Shown in pieces: positions 17,835-27,136 of a stretch of DNA of 64,000 nt (position 1 is the stretch's first letter; each line of letters starts with the position of its first letter). The position numbers were made by a program, and so were the translations under genes. Below the pieces are notes generated by a model that saw only the letters and a program-made list of their open reading frames with translations, was not told the DNA's origin and made no database searches. The stretch lies in assembly GCA_022984795.1 (NCBI GenBank), contig JALIHJ010000001.1, positions 310,001 to 374,000 on the forward strand, given 5' to 3'. This DNA comes from Fabrea salina. Lineage: Eukaryota > Ciliophora > Heterotrichea > Heterotrichida > Fabreidae.

Positions 17835-19703
17835 CTAAATGTTACAAGAAAACCTAGTGTCATAAAGCATCTTCAAAACCAAATCACTGGACGAGTAGCA
17901 CCCACAGTAGCCTGGCTTCAGCAAAGCGTTGTAAGCGTTTCTAAAGATAGTCTAAGTGAACCTTACCAACATTCTGTCTAAGTCTACATGTCTTCCTAAG
18001 TTAACTCTTAAGTTAGTCGGGTCGAGAACTACTAGTTCTGTAAAGTTGTTTTGTCTAGTTTCTTCTTCTAGAGTGATTACTCTTAAGTAGTCGAACTCCC
18101 AAGCATAGTAAAACAAAACCTTCGCAAGCATCTCAGCAGGACTTCCAAGTCCTTCTTGCTGGATCCAAAACACAACCATCAAAAACAAACAGTAACTACT
18201 CAGCCCTCCACGGAAAGCTTCGTGGAAGTTGCAGAAGTACATCAGTTGTTTCAGCACCAAGTAAACCTCTTTAAGGCCGCTGTACTCGTTTAAGAAACTC
18301 TGCAGAATTCTCACGCTTTCAAAACCCAAGTGATGCGAGTTACTTACACTGATGTCCACACGCACTTTGCTGGGACCTGCAGTGCACCTGAGTTTGAGGA
18401 GGGGAACGCTAGTGTTCATAACTGAGTAGATCTTTTGGACTTCTTTGGTACTACTGAGTACTTCAAAAAGCTCCTGCAGCAAAGCCCTAGGCGCCCTTTG
18501 TGACTCAAGAATGCACAAGTCAATGTCTGAGTAAGGCAGCAACAAGTCGGTTTCGTAGGAACCAAAGGTCTTGACTTCAGCAGAAGGCAAGTATTCACAG
18601 ATCACTCTGGATAGCAAAGCAACCAAAGACTCGTAGTGAGGAACTGTGCAAAGCTTCCAGGATTCCAGTTCCTGCAAAAAGTTGTCTATTGAGGCTTGTA
18701 GCAAAGGTATGTCTAGTTGGGGGTGTTCTTCACATAAGTAAAGCAAGCAAGAACTTTTGAAAGGCTGGGTTTTTAGTTTAGACTCTAAAGTTTCTTTTTC
18801 CTGAGTTACTTCTGATACTTGGTGTTCTAGTTGTTTGACTCTGTCGTAACTGCTTTGGAGTTCAGACATCCTGTCCTGTAAGTTTTTGTACTTTTGTGTG
18901 CTTTTTTGTATGAATTTGTCTTTTTTCTTCTTTTCTTTTTCTAAGTCGTTTTTGACCTTCCTGATGCTGTCTTCTAGTTTTTGGGACTTTTCGTGTTGGT
19001 TCAAGTCTTCCCAATTTTGGGTTTTAAGTCTATACTCTCTTTTTTTGTTGAAGTTACCAAGCAAGTTACGGACTTCTCCGTAGGCTTCTTCACTTGGCTT
19101 TTTCCCGTAAGCGTTTCGAATGCCTAAACTAGGTTTGTACTGGAGCAGAGCTTTGCAGGACTTTAAGTGCCCGTTGCGCACAGCTAAGTGGAGGGGGGTG
19201 TCGTCATACAAGTCTTTAGCGTTGAGCTGGGCACCTGCTTTGACTAAGACTTCAATGGACTTCTCAAAGCCCTTTTGGGCAGCCAAGTGCAGTGGAGTCT
19301 TTCCTTGTGAGTCGGAAACTTTGGGATTCGCCCCTTTTCTAGCGAGTAGTTGTAAAATATGAGCAGGGTCTTGGCTGCCTTGCAAGGCGTACATTAAGAC
19401 ACTTCTTTTTTGTGAGTCTTGTGCTCGTGTGTTGCAGTGGTTTTCTATGAGAAAAGACAACAGTGGAGTGTTTTGTTGCTTAGCTGCAAGCATCAAACTC
19501 GTGGTACCTGCTGAGTCTGTGTGCTGGATGTCTGCTCCGGCTGATATGAGCGAAAAAGCACATTTCGTGCTTGCAGGCAGAGATAAACATATAAATAAAG
19601 CCTCTGTTAACTCAGCTTTTGCAAACTGTTGGGAGTTCAGTAGTGATTTAAGAAGACTGGAATCACATGACTTGGCTACTTGCTTTATATAAGAAGGTTC
19701 CAT
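17835..19703 (-). CDS. Ankyrin-coiled coil-non-canonical poly(A) polymerase fusion
   Basis: 617 residues; ATG at 19703 follows aaataata. Ankyrin repeats fill about 15-215 (GKTPLHLAAQKGFEKSIEVLVKAGA, DDTPLHLAVRNGH). A charged coiled coil spans about 225-310. Then comes a TRF4/TENT-type nucleotidyltransferase: FGSYETDLLLPYSDIDLCI near 381 gives G-S and D-x-D, and VRVDIS near 447 gives the third Asp. A 15-nt intron (17952-17966) near the end joins RML|TIFRNAYNALL to complete the PAP-associated domain (VLDPTNLRVNLGRHVD). It probably adds A or U tails to RNA, with ankyrins as a docking module. I know no standard family with this order. Confidence 0.85.
17952..17966 (-). other. 15-nt intron in ankyrin-poly(A) polymerase
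   Basis: gtaaggttcacttag on the minus strand, phase 0. Removal restores the FRNAYNALL helix and 38 residues ending in a TAG at 17835. Confidence 0.88.
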
Positions 19704-19786
19704 TATTATTTGCTTTGCAAGCACACTGCTTAAATGCTTTGATATTAAGATGATTTATTGGATTGTGCATAATTTCCATTAGAAAA
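19704..19786. promoter_or_regulatory. Divergent intergenic region
   Basis: 83 bp between the ankyrin-polymerase and TmcB-like start codons. AT-rich, with TTATT beside the left ATG. Nothing else is recognised. Confidence 0.3.
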
Positions 19787-22700
19787 ATGAACTGGAACGA
19801 AGTTGACGACTTAGGTGACGAAGCAGAAACTAGGTTCAAAAACCCTTTTCAAAAAGCACTTTTCTCAGTGCTGAATGAAGTTCTTAATTGGGAGGAGACT
19901 CAAGTGCTTTCAAGTAGGAAACAAAAAATCTTTTACACTGCAAAGAGTTTTTTGTACACTGCACAGTTCTTATCGCTTCTTTGGTTTTCTGATTCTGAAA
20001 TAGAGAACTGGAGCAACTACTACTTGTTCTGGAAAGTGTTGGAATGCTTTAGATTAGACACCGTGTTTTCTTTGATTGGACAATTGCGCCTAATAGCCAT
20101 TGTTTTTATGGTGCTGAAGATAGTTTTTGTGGTTGACTTGGCCTTCATTACATTCAAAATTTGGAACAAAAAGAAACCACCTAGTTTGCTGCTTTTTATT
20201 ACTAGGTACCAATTCCACTTGTTCGCGAATATGTACCGAATATCATTTTTAGTAGTTTCAGTCAGTGTAGTTAAGTATTCACTAATTGAAGCTGACACCA
20301 TCCGGGAGTTCGACAACTTGCCGGCTTCCGAGTTGAATTTTGGCTTTTGGGGAATTTTTGAAATTTTGGGGTTTCTCCTCATAAGTTCCGTGTGCTACCT
20401 GAATGACTTGCTTTACTACGAAAACAGGCACTTCTACAAGGAGTACCCCAACTCAAGGTCCTTTTCAAGCATAGCCATTCTTAAGTTTTACTTTGAAGTC
20501 TCAGGAGTGCTGTTTTACGCAGTGATTGGGACCTACCACGAAGTGACTTTTAGGTACTTAGTTATGATTTTTGCAGCTGTGATAGCTTACAAGTTCCTGA
20601 GGTTCCGGCCTTTTTTCAACGAATTTTCAAATGCCCTAGCAGGAGTGCATTATGGGATTATAGTGTGTTTTAGTTTGGCACTTCAAGTAGGTGAGTACTG
20701 GAAAAGTGCCCACGCAGCTTTAATGATAGCTGTGTTGTTGTCTCCAATTGCTAGTTACTTGCAAGTGAGTTGGTTTTACTACTCATTAAACAACAGATAC
20801 CACTCATTCCAAGTTTTAAATGTAAGCGACCTTGAGCACAAAATAAGGGACCTAATACAAAACTACCCTTCTGAAACAGTAATAGCCACTTTTTCCAACT
20901 TAAGGAACATTAAAGTCTTGCAGGTTAAGAAGTTCCTTACTATCTGGGAAACCAACTACTGCTTGGACTTTATGAAGGACCAAAGACTTGCCAGAATTAA
21001 ACTCAGCAAAGCAAAGAACCAAAAAGGAGACTTAGAGTCTGACTTCATGGCTTTCAGGTGCAGCGAAAGAATCTCTCAAAACGAGTCTGAGTACTACGAA
21101 GACATTGACTTCATCAGGTACAACCAGAGTTACTTGTCTTTGAAAGAAAAAGACGAAGTCCTTTGTTATGCCTTTCTGGACCTACTTAAAGAACTCAGCT
21201 CCAACTACCCCAAAAAAACCCAAATCGAGAAACTAATCAGAATAGTTTGCAAACTTATCAAAAAACTAGACACAAGGTACGAGTACATGACTAAGAACTA
21301 CTCTAAGTGCCCTCAAGGACTCTTTTTATATGGCACTTACTTATCAGATGTATGCGGAAAGTTCAACAAGTCAGCCAAAGTACTTCAAAACAGACAGAAC
21401 CTACTTTCTAAGCACCAAAACTCCCAGAATTACGAAATAAGCTTTTTCGACGACTCTAACGGAGTCATGGTAGTGAGTGGGGACCCTAGCACTCTAGGGA
21501 AAATCACCTACGCTAACTACAGAATGTGTGAACTGCTTTCAATTACTTTGGCGAGTTTGATAGGAAGTGACTTGTCCTCTTTCGTGCCATACCCTTTTAA
21601 CCGCAACCACAACCAAGCCATGCAAAGGTTCCTAGACACCTGCTACGACACTGAAATTAAGTTGCCTATTTCGCTTTTCCTCCAAAACCCTTCAGGGTAC
21701 TTAGTTGAATGTTACCTAATGATTAAGTGCACTGCTGAAAAAGGAAGTCCTTTCTTCATAGTACTTGCTAAAAAAAGAAGAAGTTCACGTCAAGTTGCTT
21801 TGATTGACAACTTAGGAGTTATTTTAGGCCACAGCAAAAAACTCAGACTGTGCTTAGGACGCCGAGAAAAAGACCTCCGCAACAAGTGCATTGAAGAACT
21901 GGTGCCTGGAGTAGTTCTCAGCCAACTAGTTCCTTTCAAGCCCTTCAAAGTTTGCGTTACACAGAAAATCATAGCACTTGTGTTGGCTTACAAACTGATA
22001 AAAGAAAAGGAATTCAAGTTTATGTTCTTTATTACTGACAGAGAAGAGATCAAAAGGTGGGTCAAGGGGCTAGAAACTGAATGCGCTGAGTTTAGGTCTT
22101 CCCAGTCAAGAGAGTTCACGCAACAAAGGTACAGCTCTGGACTACTAGAAGACTTAGAAGAACAAAAAGAAGCACTGTCAGGAGAAATAGAAAGGGAGTT
22201 CAACGACGTAACTGTCCTAGAACAGGACCCCAAAAGTTCAAAGGTGCTTCCGAATAGGAGTTCAGCCACTAAGGACAGAACTATGGAAAACTCTTCAAAC
22301 ACCCAAAACTCCTCTGGAGCCATTGCTGGCATTAAACCCAGCCAAATATCAGACCTGAAACGACAACTCAATATTACTGGAGTTTTGTCAGTGGTTTTTT
22401 TGCTGGCTATACTGGGAGGCAATGCTTTTCTGCTGATGTCAAGTTACAATAACATCAAAGATTCTGAGAAGAGCGAAAACTACTTAACACTGTCAGATAT
22501 TCACAACTGTTTGTTTTCATTACTAGACGGTACCAGGAAACTCCAGTTAGAAAGTGACGCAGACCTCTACATAGATGTCTCCCAAGAAATAAGCAACATA
22601 GAACTGCACGTAGGAATGCTTCAAGAAACTTACAGTTTTCTGAAACAAATCAAAAACGAAAAGTGTAACTTACATTCTTACTTAGTAGCTGACCAAATAC

Positions 22701-23911
22701 AAGTGTACGAGTACTTAAGTTCTGCTCCCCGCTATGTAAACGTTCTTGACTTTGTGCAAAGTATCTTAGTGAACTGCGAAGAACTTATCTCCAAACGCCA
22801 ACAAAACTTACCAACTAAGCAAAACGAAGTCTTTATCCAAAAGAACCTGCTATCTGGAGGCCCAGACTACCTTAAGAAGATCCTCCACCTGTTTGAAGAC
22901 TGTGAAATGGCCCAAGTAGAGCAACTATCCCTGAACATTTTGCCTTGGATTGCAGCAGAGATTTCAGCTATAGGCCTTTGCTTGTTGGTGTTGGTGTTTT
23001 ACATCACAAGAGTCGATACTATGTTTAAGAAGCTGTGGAAAAGCTTGATGAAGCACACTAGATTCAACATCCACAACCACACCCAAAAACTACTCCAAAG
23101 ACTCTCAATGATCCACGAAAACCAAGAAGTAAAGCCTGAATTTGAACCTAAGTTCAAAACCAAAAAGAAGGTAAGGTTCACTGAAAAGTGTAAGTTTTTA
23201 AAAGTGGTGATACTGGTTTGTGGTCTGTGCTTGGCTTACACTTCTTCTTTTGTGTTTTTAATTGAAACTTTATCAGTTAACCAACTAGTTTACGAAAAAA
23301 CAATTTTGAAGAAAAACACCCGCTTAAGGTACTTGTCCAAAGAACTGAGTTTCTGGACAAGAGAGTCCATTCTAAGCACTACTGACTCAAGCATCGAAGT
23401 GTTTCTCCAAGACAACCTTTTCTTCTCCTACCCCCAACTAGAGTTCAACAGTGTGCGTGAGTCAATCACTTCCAACCTAAACGATATTCTGTTCTCTATG
23501 CTTCACGAAAACGTTTCTGATGGCATCAAAGACATTTTCTTCTCTAAAAGGAACAGCTGGAAAGTCTTCAGTCACGGCCTGTACAAAGGCATTCAGATGA
23601 TAGCAACTGAGTCCCAGGACTTAGTTAGTTCTAACAAACTCGAAATGGAAGTTCTTTACGAATTTGACAAGTCAGTATACTACTTAGACGAGCTCTTGAG
23701 CCAAGTATTCCAGAGTTTGCAGAGAGAAATCTCAGAAAAACTGGACTTTTACTTCAACATATTCATATGGACAACAGTCTTATACTCACTGGTTGTGTTT
23801 GGGGTCCTCTTAGTTCTGTTTTTGCCTTTAATCAAGAAAGAAAAGTTACTTATGAAGCACATACTTAAACTCCTGAAGCTCTTCGAAAGAAACAAAACTA
23901 CTAATAAGTAA
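19787..23911 (+). CDS. TmcB-like PAS-domain multi-TM protein, second complete copy
   Basis: 1374 residues from ATG 19787; the longer frame above starts with TTG. It follows its paralogue at 3998 throughout. It has N-terminal TM helices, the TmcB signature (TIWETNYCLDFMKDQRLARIKL) and a PAS domain near 555-665 (NGVMVVSGDPSTLG, TYANYRMCELL). TM helices follow near 865-885, 1055-1075, 1139-1160 and 1323-1348. The linker before the second membrane block is Ser-rich and disordered. It is presumably a plasma or ciliary membrane sensor, but this is inference. It ends in a double stop TAA TAG, 6 bp from the convergent transporter. Confidence 0.85.
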   Translation: MNWNEVDDLGDEAETRFKNPFQKALFSVLNEVLNWEETQVLSSRKQKIFYTAKSFLYTAQFLSLLWFSDSEIENWSNYYLFWKVLECFRLDTVFSLIGQLRLIAIVFMVLKIVFVVDLAFITFKIWNKKKPPSLLLFITRYQFHLFANMYRISFLVVSVSVVKYSLIEADTIREFDNLPASELNFGFWGIFEILGFLLISSVCYLNDLLYYENRHFYKEYPNSRSFSSIAILKFYFEVSGVLFYAVIGTYHEVTFRYLVMIFAAVIAYKFLRFRPFFNEFSNALAGVHYGIIVCFSLALQVGEYWKSAHAALMIAVLLSPIASYLQVSWFYYSLNNRYHSFQVLNVSDLEHKIRDLIQNYPSETVIATFSNLRNIKVLQVKKFLTIWETNYCLDFMKDQRLARIKLSKAKNQKGDLESDFMAFRCSERISQNESEYYEDIDFIRYNQSYLSLKEKDEVLCYAFLDLLKELSSNYPKKTQIEKLIRIVCKLIKKLDTRYEYMTKNYSKCPQGLFLYGTYLSDVCGKFNKSAKVLQNRQNLLSKHQNSQNYEISFFDDSNGVMVVSGDPSTLGKITYANYRMCELLSITLASLIGSDLSSFVPYPFNRNHNQAMQRFLDTCYDTEIKLPISLFLQNPSGYLVECYLMIKCTAEKGSPFFIVLAKKRRSSRQVALIDNLGVILGHSKKLRLCLGRREKDLRNKCIEELVPGVVLSQLVPFKPFKVCVTQKIIALVLAYKLIKEKEFKFMFFITDREEIKRWVKGLETECAEFRSSQSREFTQQRYSSGLLEDLEEQKEALSGEIEREFNDVTVLEQDPKSSKVLPNRSSATKDRTMENSSNTQNSSGAIAGIKPSQISDLKRQLNITGVLSVVFLLAILGGNAFLLMSSYNNIKDSEKSENYLTLSDIHNCLFSLLDGTRKLQLESDADLYIDVSQEISNIELHVGMLQETYSFLKQIKNEKCNLHSYLVADQIQVYEYLSSAPRYVNVLDFVQSILVNCEELISKRQQNLPTKQNEVFIQKNLLSGGPDYLKKILHLFEDCEMAQVEQLSLNILPWIAAEISAIGLCLLVLVFYITRVDTMFKKLWKSLMKHTRFNIHNHTQKLLQRLSMIHENQEVKPEFEPKFKTKKKVRFTEKCKFLKVVILVCGLCLAYTSSFVFLIETLSVNQLVYEKTILKKNTRLRYLSKELSFWTRESILSTTDSSIEVFLQDNLFFSYPQLEFNSVRESITSNLNDILFSMLHENVSDGIKDIFFSKRNSWKVFSHGLYKGIQMIATESQDLVSSNKLEMEVLYEFDKSVYYLDELLSQVFQSLQREISEKLDFYFNIFIWTTVLYSLVVFGVLLVLFLPLIKKEKLLMKHILKLLKLFERNKTTNK

Positions 23912-23917
23912 TAGAAG

Positions 23918-25375
23918 TTAAGTAATTAAAAAAGACTTTTCGCTAGCTTTCTTCTTCCTGAACAGCAGCAAGATCTCTTCTAGGGTCTTGCCTTTGGTTT
24001 CAGGCAGCAGTGTGAAAATGAATATCCAAGATATTACGCCTACCAAAGCAAAGAAACCCCAAACCACCACTTTTCCTAAGTCAAAAGACAGGACTGGCGC
24101 AAAGCTCATACTCACTGCAAAGTTAGCTACCCAGTTAGAAGTAGTAGTCACACTCGTAGCGCAACTTCTCAAATAAAGTGGGAAAATTTCAGAATTCACA
24201 ATCCAAGGACAGCTGCCCAGTCCTACAGAGTAACACAGAATGTAAAGCATAACTGCCACTATTGCCAAATACCTCACAAAGGGATAGTTGTCGTTGAACA
24301 CCAAAAAGTAAAAGCACACAGAAAGCGCTAATAAGTTAAACACCATTGCAGGGATGCTCCGCAGCAACACAGATCTCCTTCCTAAAGAGTCCGAAGCAAA
24401 TATGCAGATGACTGATCCAATCATATTTGCAAAAGCAACTGGCAAACTTGCAACGATTGCACTTCGTCCGTTGTTGTCAAAGCCTATAGCCTGCATGATT
24501 TCAGGTCCGTAGTACATAGCAGTGTTAATTCCTACAAACTGCTGGAAGACTTGCAAACACACTCCTACTTTAAGGGCATTTCTGTGCTCACTCCACAAAA
24601 TTTTGAACTGCTTTTTGTAAGGGTAAGTTCCGCTTTCTTCTACAGAGTACTTGATTTCCTCAACTTCTTCTGTTGCAAAGTGTTCATAACGCGACTCTGG
24701 CACGAACCTTAGGTAAAGAAGGGCTTCCAGGGCTTCTGGGTTTCTTCCAGTCATAAACAAGTACCTAGGCGACTCTGGCAAAAACAGCATCCCAAACAAC
24801 TGTAACAAAGCAGGCACACCTCCTAGTCCAAGCATCACTCGCCAGTTCTCTCCTAAGGCCAAACACACTAGGTAGGAAATCAGCTGTCCCCCCGTAATCA
24901 TCAGCACATTTGTACTTACAATAGCTCCTCTGCGTTTAGGAGGGGCAGTTTCTGCCAGGTACACAGGAACTACCATGGCTGCAAGGCCTATTCCCACACC
25001 CACAACTAGTCTTCCTACCATCAGCACCCAAACACTGGGAGCTATACCCATCAACAAGGCCCCGATTACAGTTAAAACATCCGATATAATTATGCAGATT
25101 TTGCGGCCTTTTGAGTCAGAAAGAGGCCCCCCTATAACAGAACCTACTACAGCTCCTGCAACAGCTAAGCTCGTAACAGCTCCTTCTACAACAGAGGAAT
25201 CATGTCCTAGGTCTGAGTAGATGTAAAGGTTGGCACCTCCTATGATGCCAGTGTCATACCCAAAAAGAAACCCACCTATTGCAGCAGTAAATGTAAGACA
25301 AACCAACAACTTCTTATTTTCAACTGGACCAGAATCTTCCATTATAAGAGGGCATTTTCTAGATTCAAAAAACAT
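23918..25375 (-). CDS. MFS sugar/inositol transporter
   Basis: 485 residues with 12 hydrophobic segments. The sugar-porter signatures are GFLFGYDTGIIGGA (TM1), GRKICIIISD after TM2, GRLVVGVGIGLAAMVVPVYLAE (TM4), PESPRYLF (end of TM6), QQFVGINTAMYYGPEIM (TM7) and PETKGKTLEE at the end. GGA in TM1 and overall pattern fit proton-coupled myo-inositol or glucose transporters (SLC2A13-like). Two starts are possible: ATG 25375 (MFFESRK) or ATG 25342 (MEDSGPVENKK), which follows CTTATA. It is divergent from a small coiled-coil gene. Confidence 0.93.
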   Translation of the reverse strand: MFFESRKCPLIMEDSGPVENKKLLVCLTFTAAIGGFLFGYDTGIIGGANLYIYSDLGHDSSVVEGAVTSLAVAGAVVGSVIGGPLSDSKGRKICIIISDVLTVIGALLMGIAPSVWVLMVGRLVVGVGIGLAAMVVPVYLAETAPPKRRGAIVSTNVLMITGGQLISYLVCLALGENWRVMLGLGGVPALLQLFGMLFLPESPRYLFMTGRNPEALEALLYLRFVPESRYEHFATEEVEEIKYSVEESGTYPYKKQFKILWSEHRNALKVGVCLQVFQQFVGINTAMYYGPEIMQAIGFDNNGRSAIVASLPVAFANMIGSVICIFASDSLGRRSVLLRSIPAMVFNLLALSVCFYFLVFNDNYPFVRYLAIVAVMLYILCYSVGLGSCPWIVNSEIFPLYLRSCATSVTTTSNWVANFAVSMSFAPVLSFDLGKVVVWGFFALVGVISWIFIFTLLPETKGKTLEEILLLFRKKKASEKSFLIT

Positions 25376-25419
25376 TGTTTATAAGTGCATTAAATTGAGA
25401 GGAATTTATAATAGTCCAG
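25376..25419. promoter_or_regulatory. Divergent intergenic region
   Basis: 44 bp containing TTTATAAG near the left start and TTTATAATAG near the right start, TATA-like on both sides. Confidence 0.35.
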
Positions 25420-25683
25420 ATGGAAGACTTTGAGCAAAGAGTAAACGAAGCTTGCCAAGACTTGCACTCTACTTTGGAACTAGAGTTCCAAAAACTCAGG
25501 AACTCCAGGAACTTCCAGATTTACGAAGACACCAAAAACATTGTGTCCAAGCTAGAAAAAGTCAAGTTACTTCTGGACCAAGTTGGAGAACCAGCACGAA
25601 AAGAACCACTCCTAACTGAACTCAACCAGCTCAAACAAGAACTTTCAAAGCAAAACACTTTGCTGTCAGAACTTAACAATTAA
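25420..25683 (+). CDS. Small coiled-coil protein, 87 aa
   Basis: MEDFEQRVNEACQDLH to LLSELNN is helical throughout, with heptads around FQKLRNSRN and LTELNQLKQELSKQN. Size and composition suggest a small subunit of a helical-bundle complex, but I cannot name one. ATG follows TTTATAATAGTCCAG. It lies 2 bp tail to tail from RSPH14. Confidence 0.55.
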   Translation: MEDFEQRVNEACQDLHSTLELEFQKLRNSRNFQIYEDTKNIVSKLEKVKLLLDQVGEPARKEPLLTELNQLKQELSKQNTLLSELNN

Positions 25684-25685
25684 AC

Positions 25686-27110
25686 TCACTTAGAAATTAC
25701 TGCCATTAAGTCCGAGTACTTAACCATAGTTCTCTTGATTCCTTCGTCGCCGTACTTCTCTATGAAAGCCAACAACACCTCCCCGTTGTGAGTGTCTTTT
25801 TGACAAATAGCTTTTAAAGTCGAGGCAGTTTCCTTGCCCACGCCACTTTCGTCGCTCAAGAAGGGACCTAACTTCTGGGCTACGTTAACCGTGTCAATGG
25901 CCTCCGTAATTGCTTCTGGGTACTTACTAGTTAAAAAGTGTATAGCTTTCAAGTACCTTTGGTGGTGCCCAAGCTTGTTGGAGTCAAGTTTAGGGGGTTC
26001 TTTGTAGGTGTTAAGTTTGGGCAAGAGTCTAAGTAGAGGCTTGATTGCTTTGTAGCTAAACACTTCGTCAAGGATTTCTAGGTTTTTGCTTAAAATACTG
26101 ACTGAGTACTCAAACCCAGCAGGCAGGTCTGAAATGTTGTGGATGGCTTGCTTAGAGTTGACTCTGAGTCCCTCTTCAGAAGTAAGCAAGCACTTGTAAA
26201 GCAGCTTCAGTATTTTGGGGTGTTTTCCCTGCTGAGTAGCAACTGCCTTTACTTTCCCGTTATTGTTGATGGTCAAACTCATCACTAGAGCTGCCGCTAT
26301 TCTCCTAGTTTCTAAAGACTTTTCATTTGCCAAGAAGTTCTCCATGCTTGCAATGGCGTTTTCTGCAACACCTTCTTGCTTGCCTTGGTGGTTCATTCCT
26401 ATCTGCATTAGTACATGCAAGGTCCTTTTTGCAAGGTCTTCGTTGCAGTTTTCTAGCAAAGCAATTAAACTCTTGGTAAGTCCTGTTTCCAGCATTCCTT
26501 CAATTCCATCGTCGTACTCACTTAGGTTTATAAAGGCTTCTAGCAAAAGCATCAGAAACAACGTGTCTTCTGACTTGCTGTACTGAATAAAAGCTTTCAC
26601 CATCACTCCTACAGTTACTGTTTCAACTAGTCTGTCCACTCCGTCCCTAGAGCCACTTAGTCTGCAAAGAGCCCAAGCCACTGCTTCCCTTACTTCCAAA
26701 CTAGAGTCAGTAAGGTGCTCCTGCAGAACTGGCATCACTTGGCTCTCAACTACTAAGTCCCTTGCGTTCATCAGCACAACTAACCCACCTATGAGGAGTG
26801 CTGCTTCTTTCCTAACTCCTTCGTTTTTAGACTCCAAAAGTTCCCCGCACAACTTCAAAAGCTCGTTGCTGGTCATAGTGTCTTTTTTGGAAGGATTGCT
26901 AACTAGTTCGTTAAGGGTGTGAAGGGCATCTTTTTGCAAGTGGTCTGGCAATGACTCGGACCTCAGTGCTTCAGCTAACTTAGGAATTTGCCTGAAAAAC
27001 ACAGCCAAGGTCACTTGGGAAGGGTCTATTTCGCTGGTGAAGGGTTCTTCTAAGTAGGGGTGGCGGTCCTTCAAAAACTGTGAAACTAAGTGCTCTTGGT
27101 AACTCTGCAT
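25686..27110 (-). CDS. Armadillo-repeat protein, RSPH14-like
   Basis: 474 residues of tandem ARM/HEAT helices (VRKEAALLIGGLVVLMNARD, VREAVAWALCRLSGSRDG, LEAFINLSEYDDG). Repeat layout resembles RSPH14, an axonemal radial-spoke-associated armadillo protein, but generic ARM proteins look alike. It is soluble, with no signal peptide. Other axonemal genes are in the window (SAXO, AXDND1-like). The stop is TGA, read on the minus strand. The family is firm, the orthology moderate. Confidence 0.65.
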   Translation of the reverse strand: MQSYQEHLVSQFLKDRHPYLEEPFTSEIDPSQVTLAVFFRQIPKLAEALRSESLPDHLQKDALHTLNELVSNPSKKDTMTSNELLKLCGELLESKNEGVRKEAALLIGGLVVLMNARDLVVESQVMPVLQEHLTDSSLEVREAVAWALCRLSGSRDGVDRLVETVTVGVMVKAFIQYSKSEDTLFLMLLLEAFINLSEYDDGIEGMLETGLTKSLIALLENCNEDLAKRTLHVLMQIGMNHQGKQEGVAENAIASMENFLANEKSLETRRIAAALVMSLTINNNGKVKAVATQQGKHPKILKLLYKCLLTSEEGLRVNSKQAIHNISDLPAGFEYSVSILSKNLEILDEVFSYKAIKPLLRLLPKLNTYKEPPKLDSNKLGHHQRYLKAIHFLTSKYPEAITEAIDTVNVAQKLGPFLSDESGVGKETASTLKAICQKDTHNGEVLLAFIEKYGDEGIKRTMVKYSDLMAVISK

Positions 27111-27136
27111 CTTTATAACTTAACTAATACATTAGT

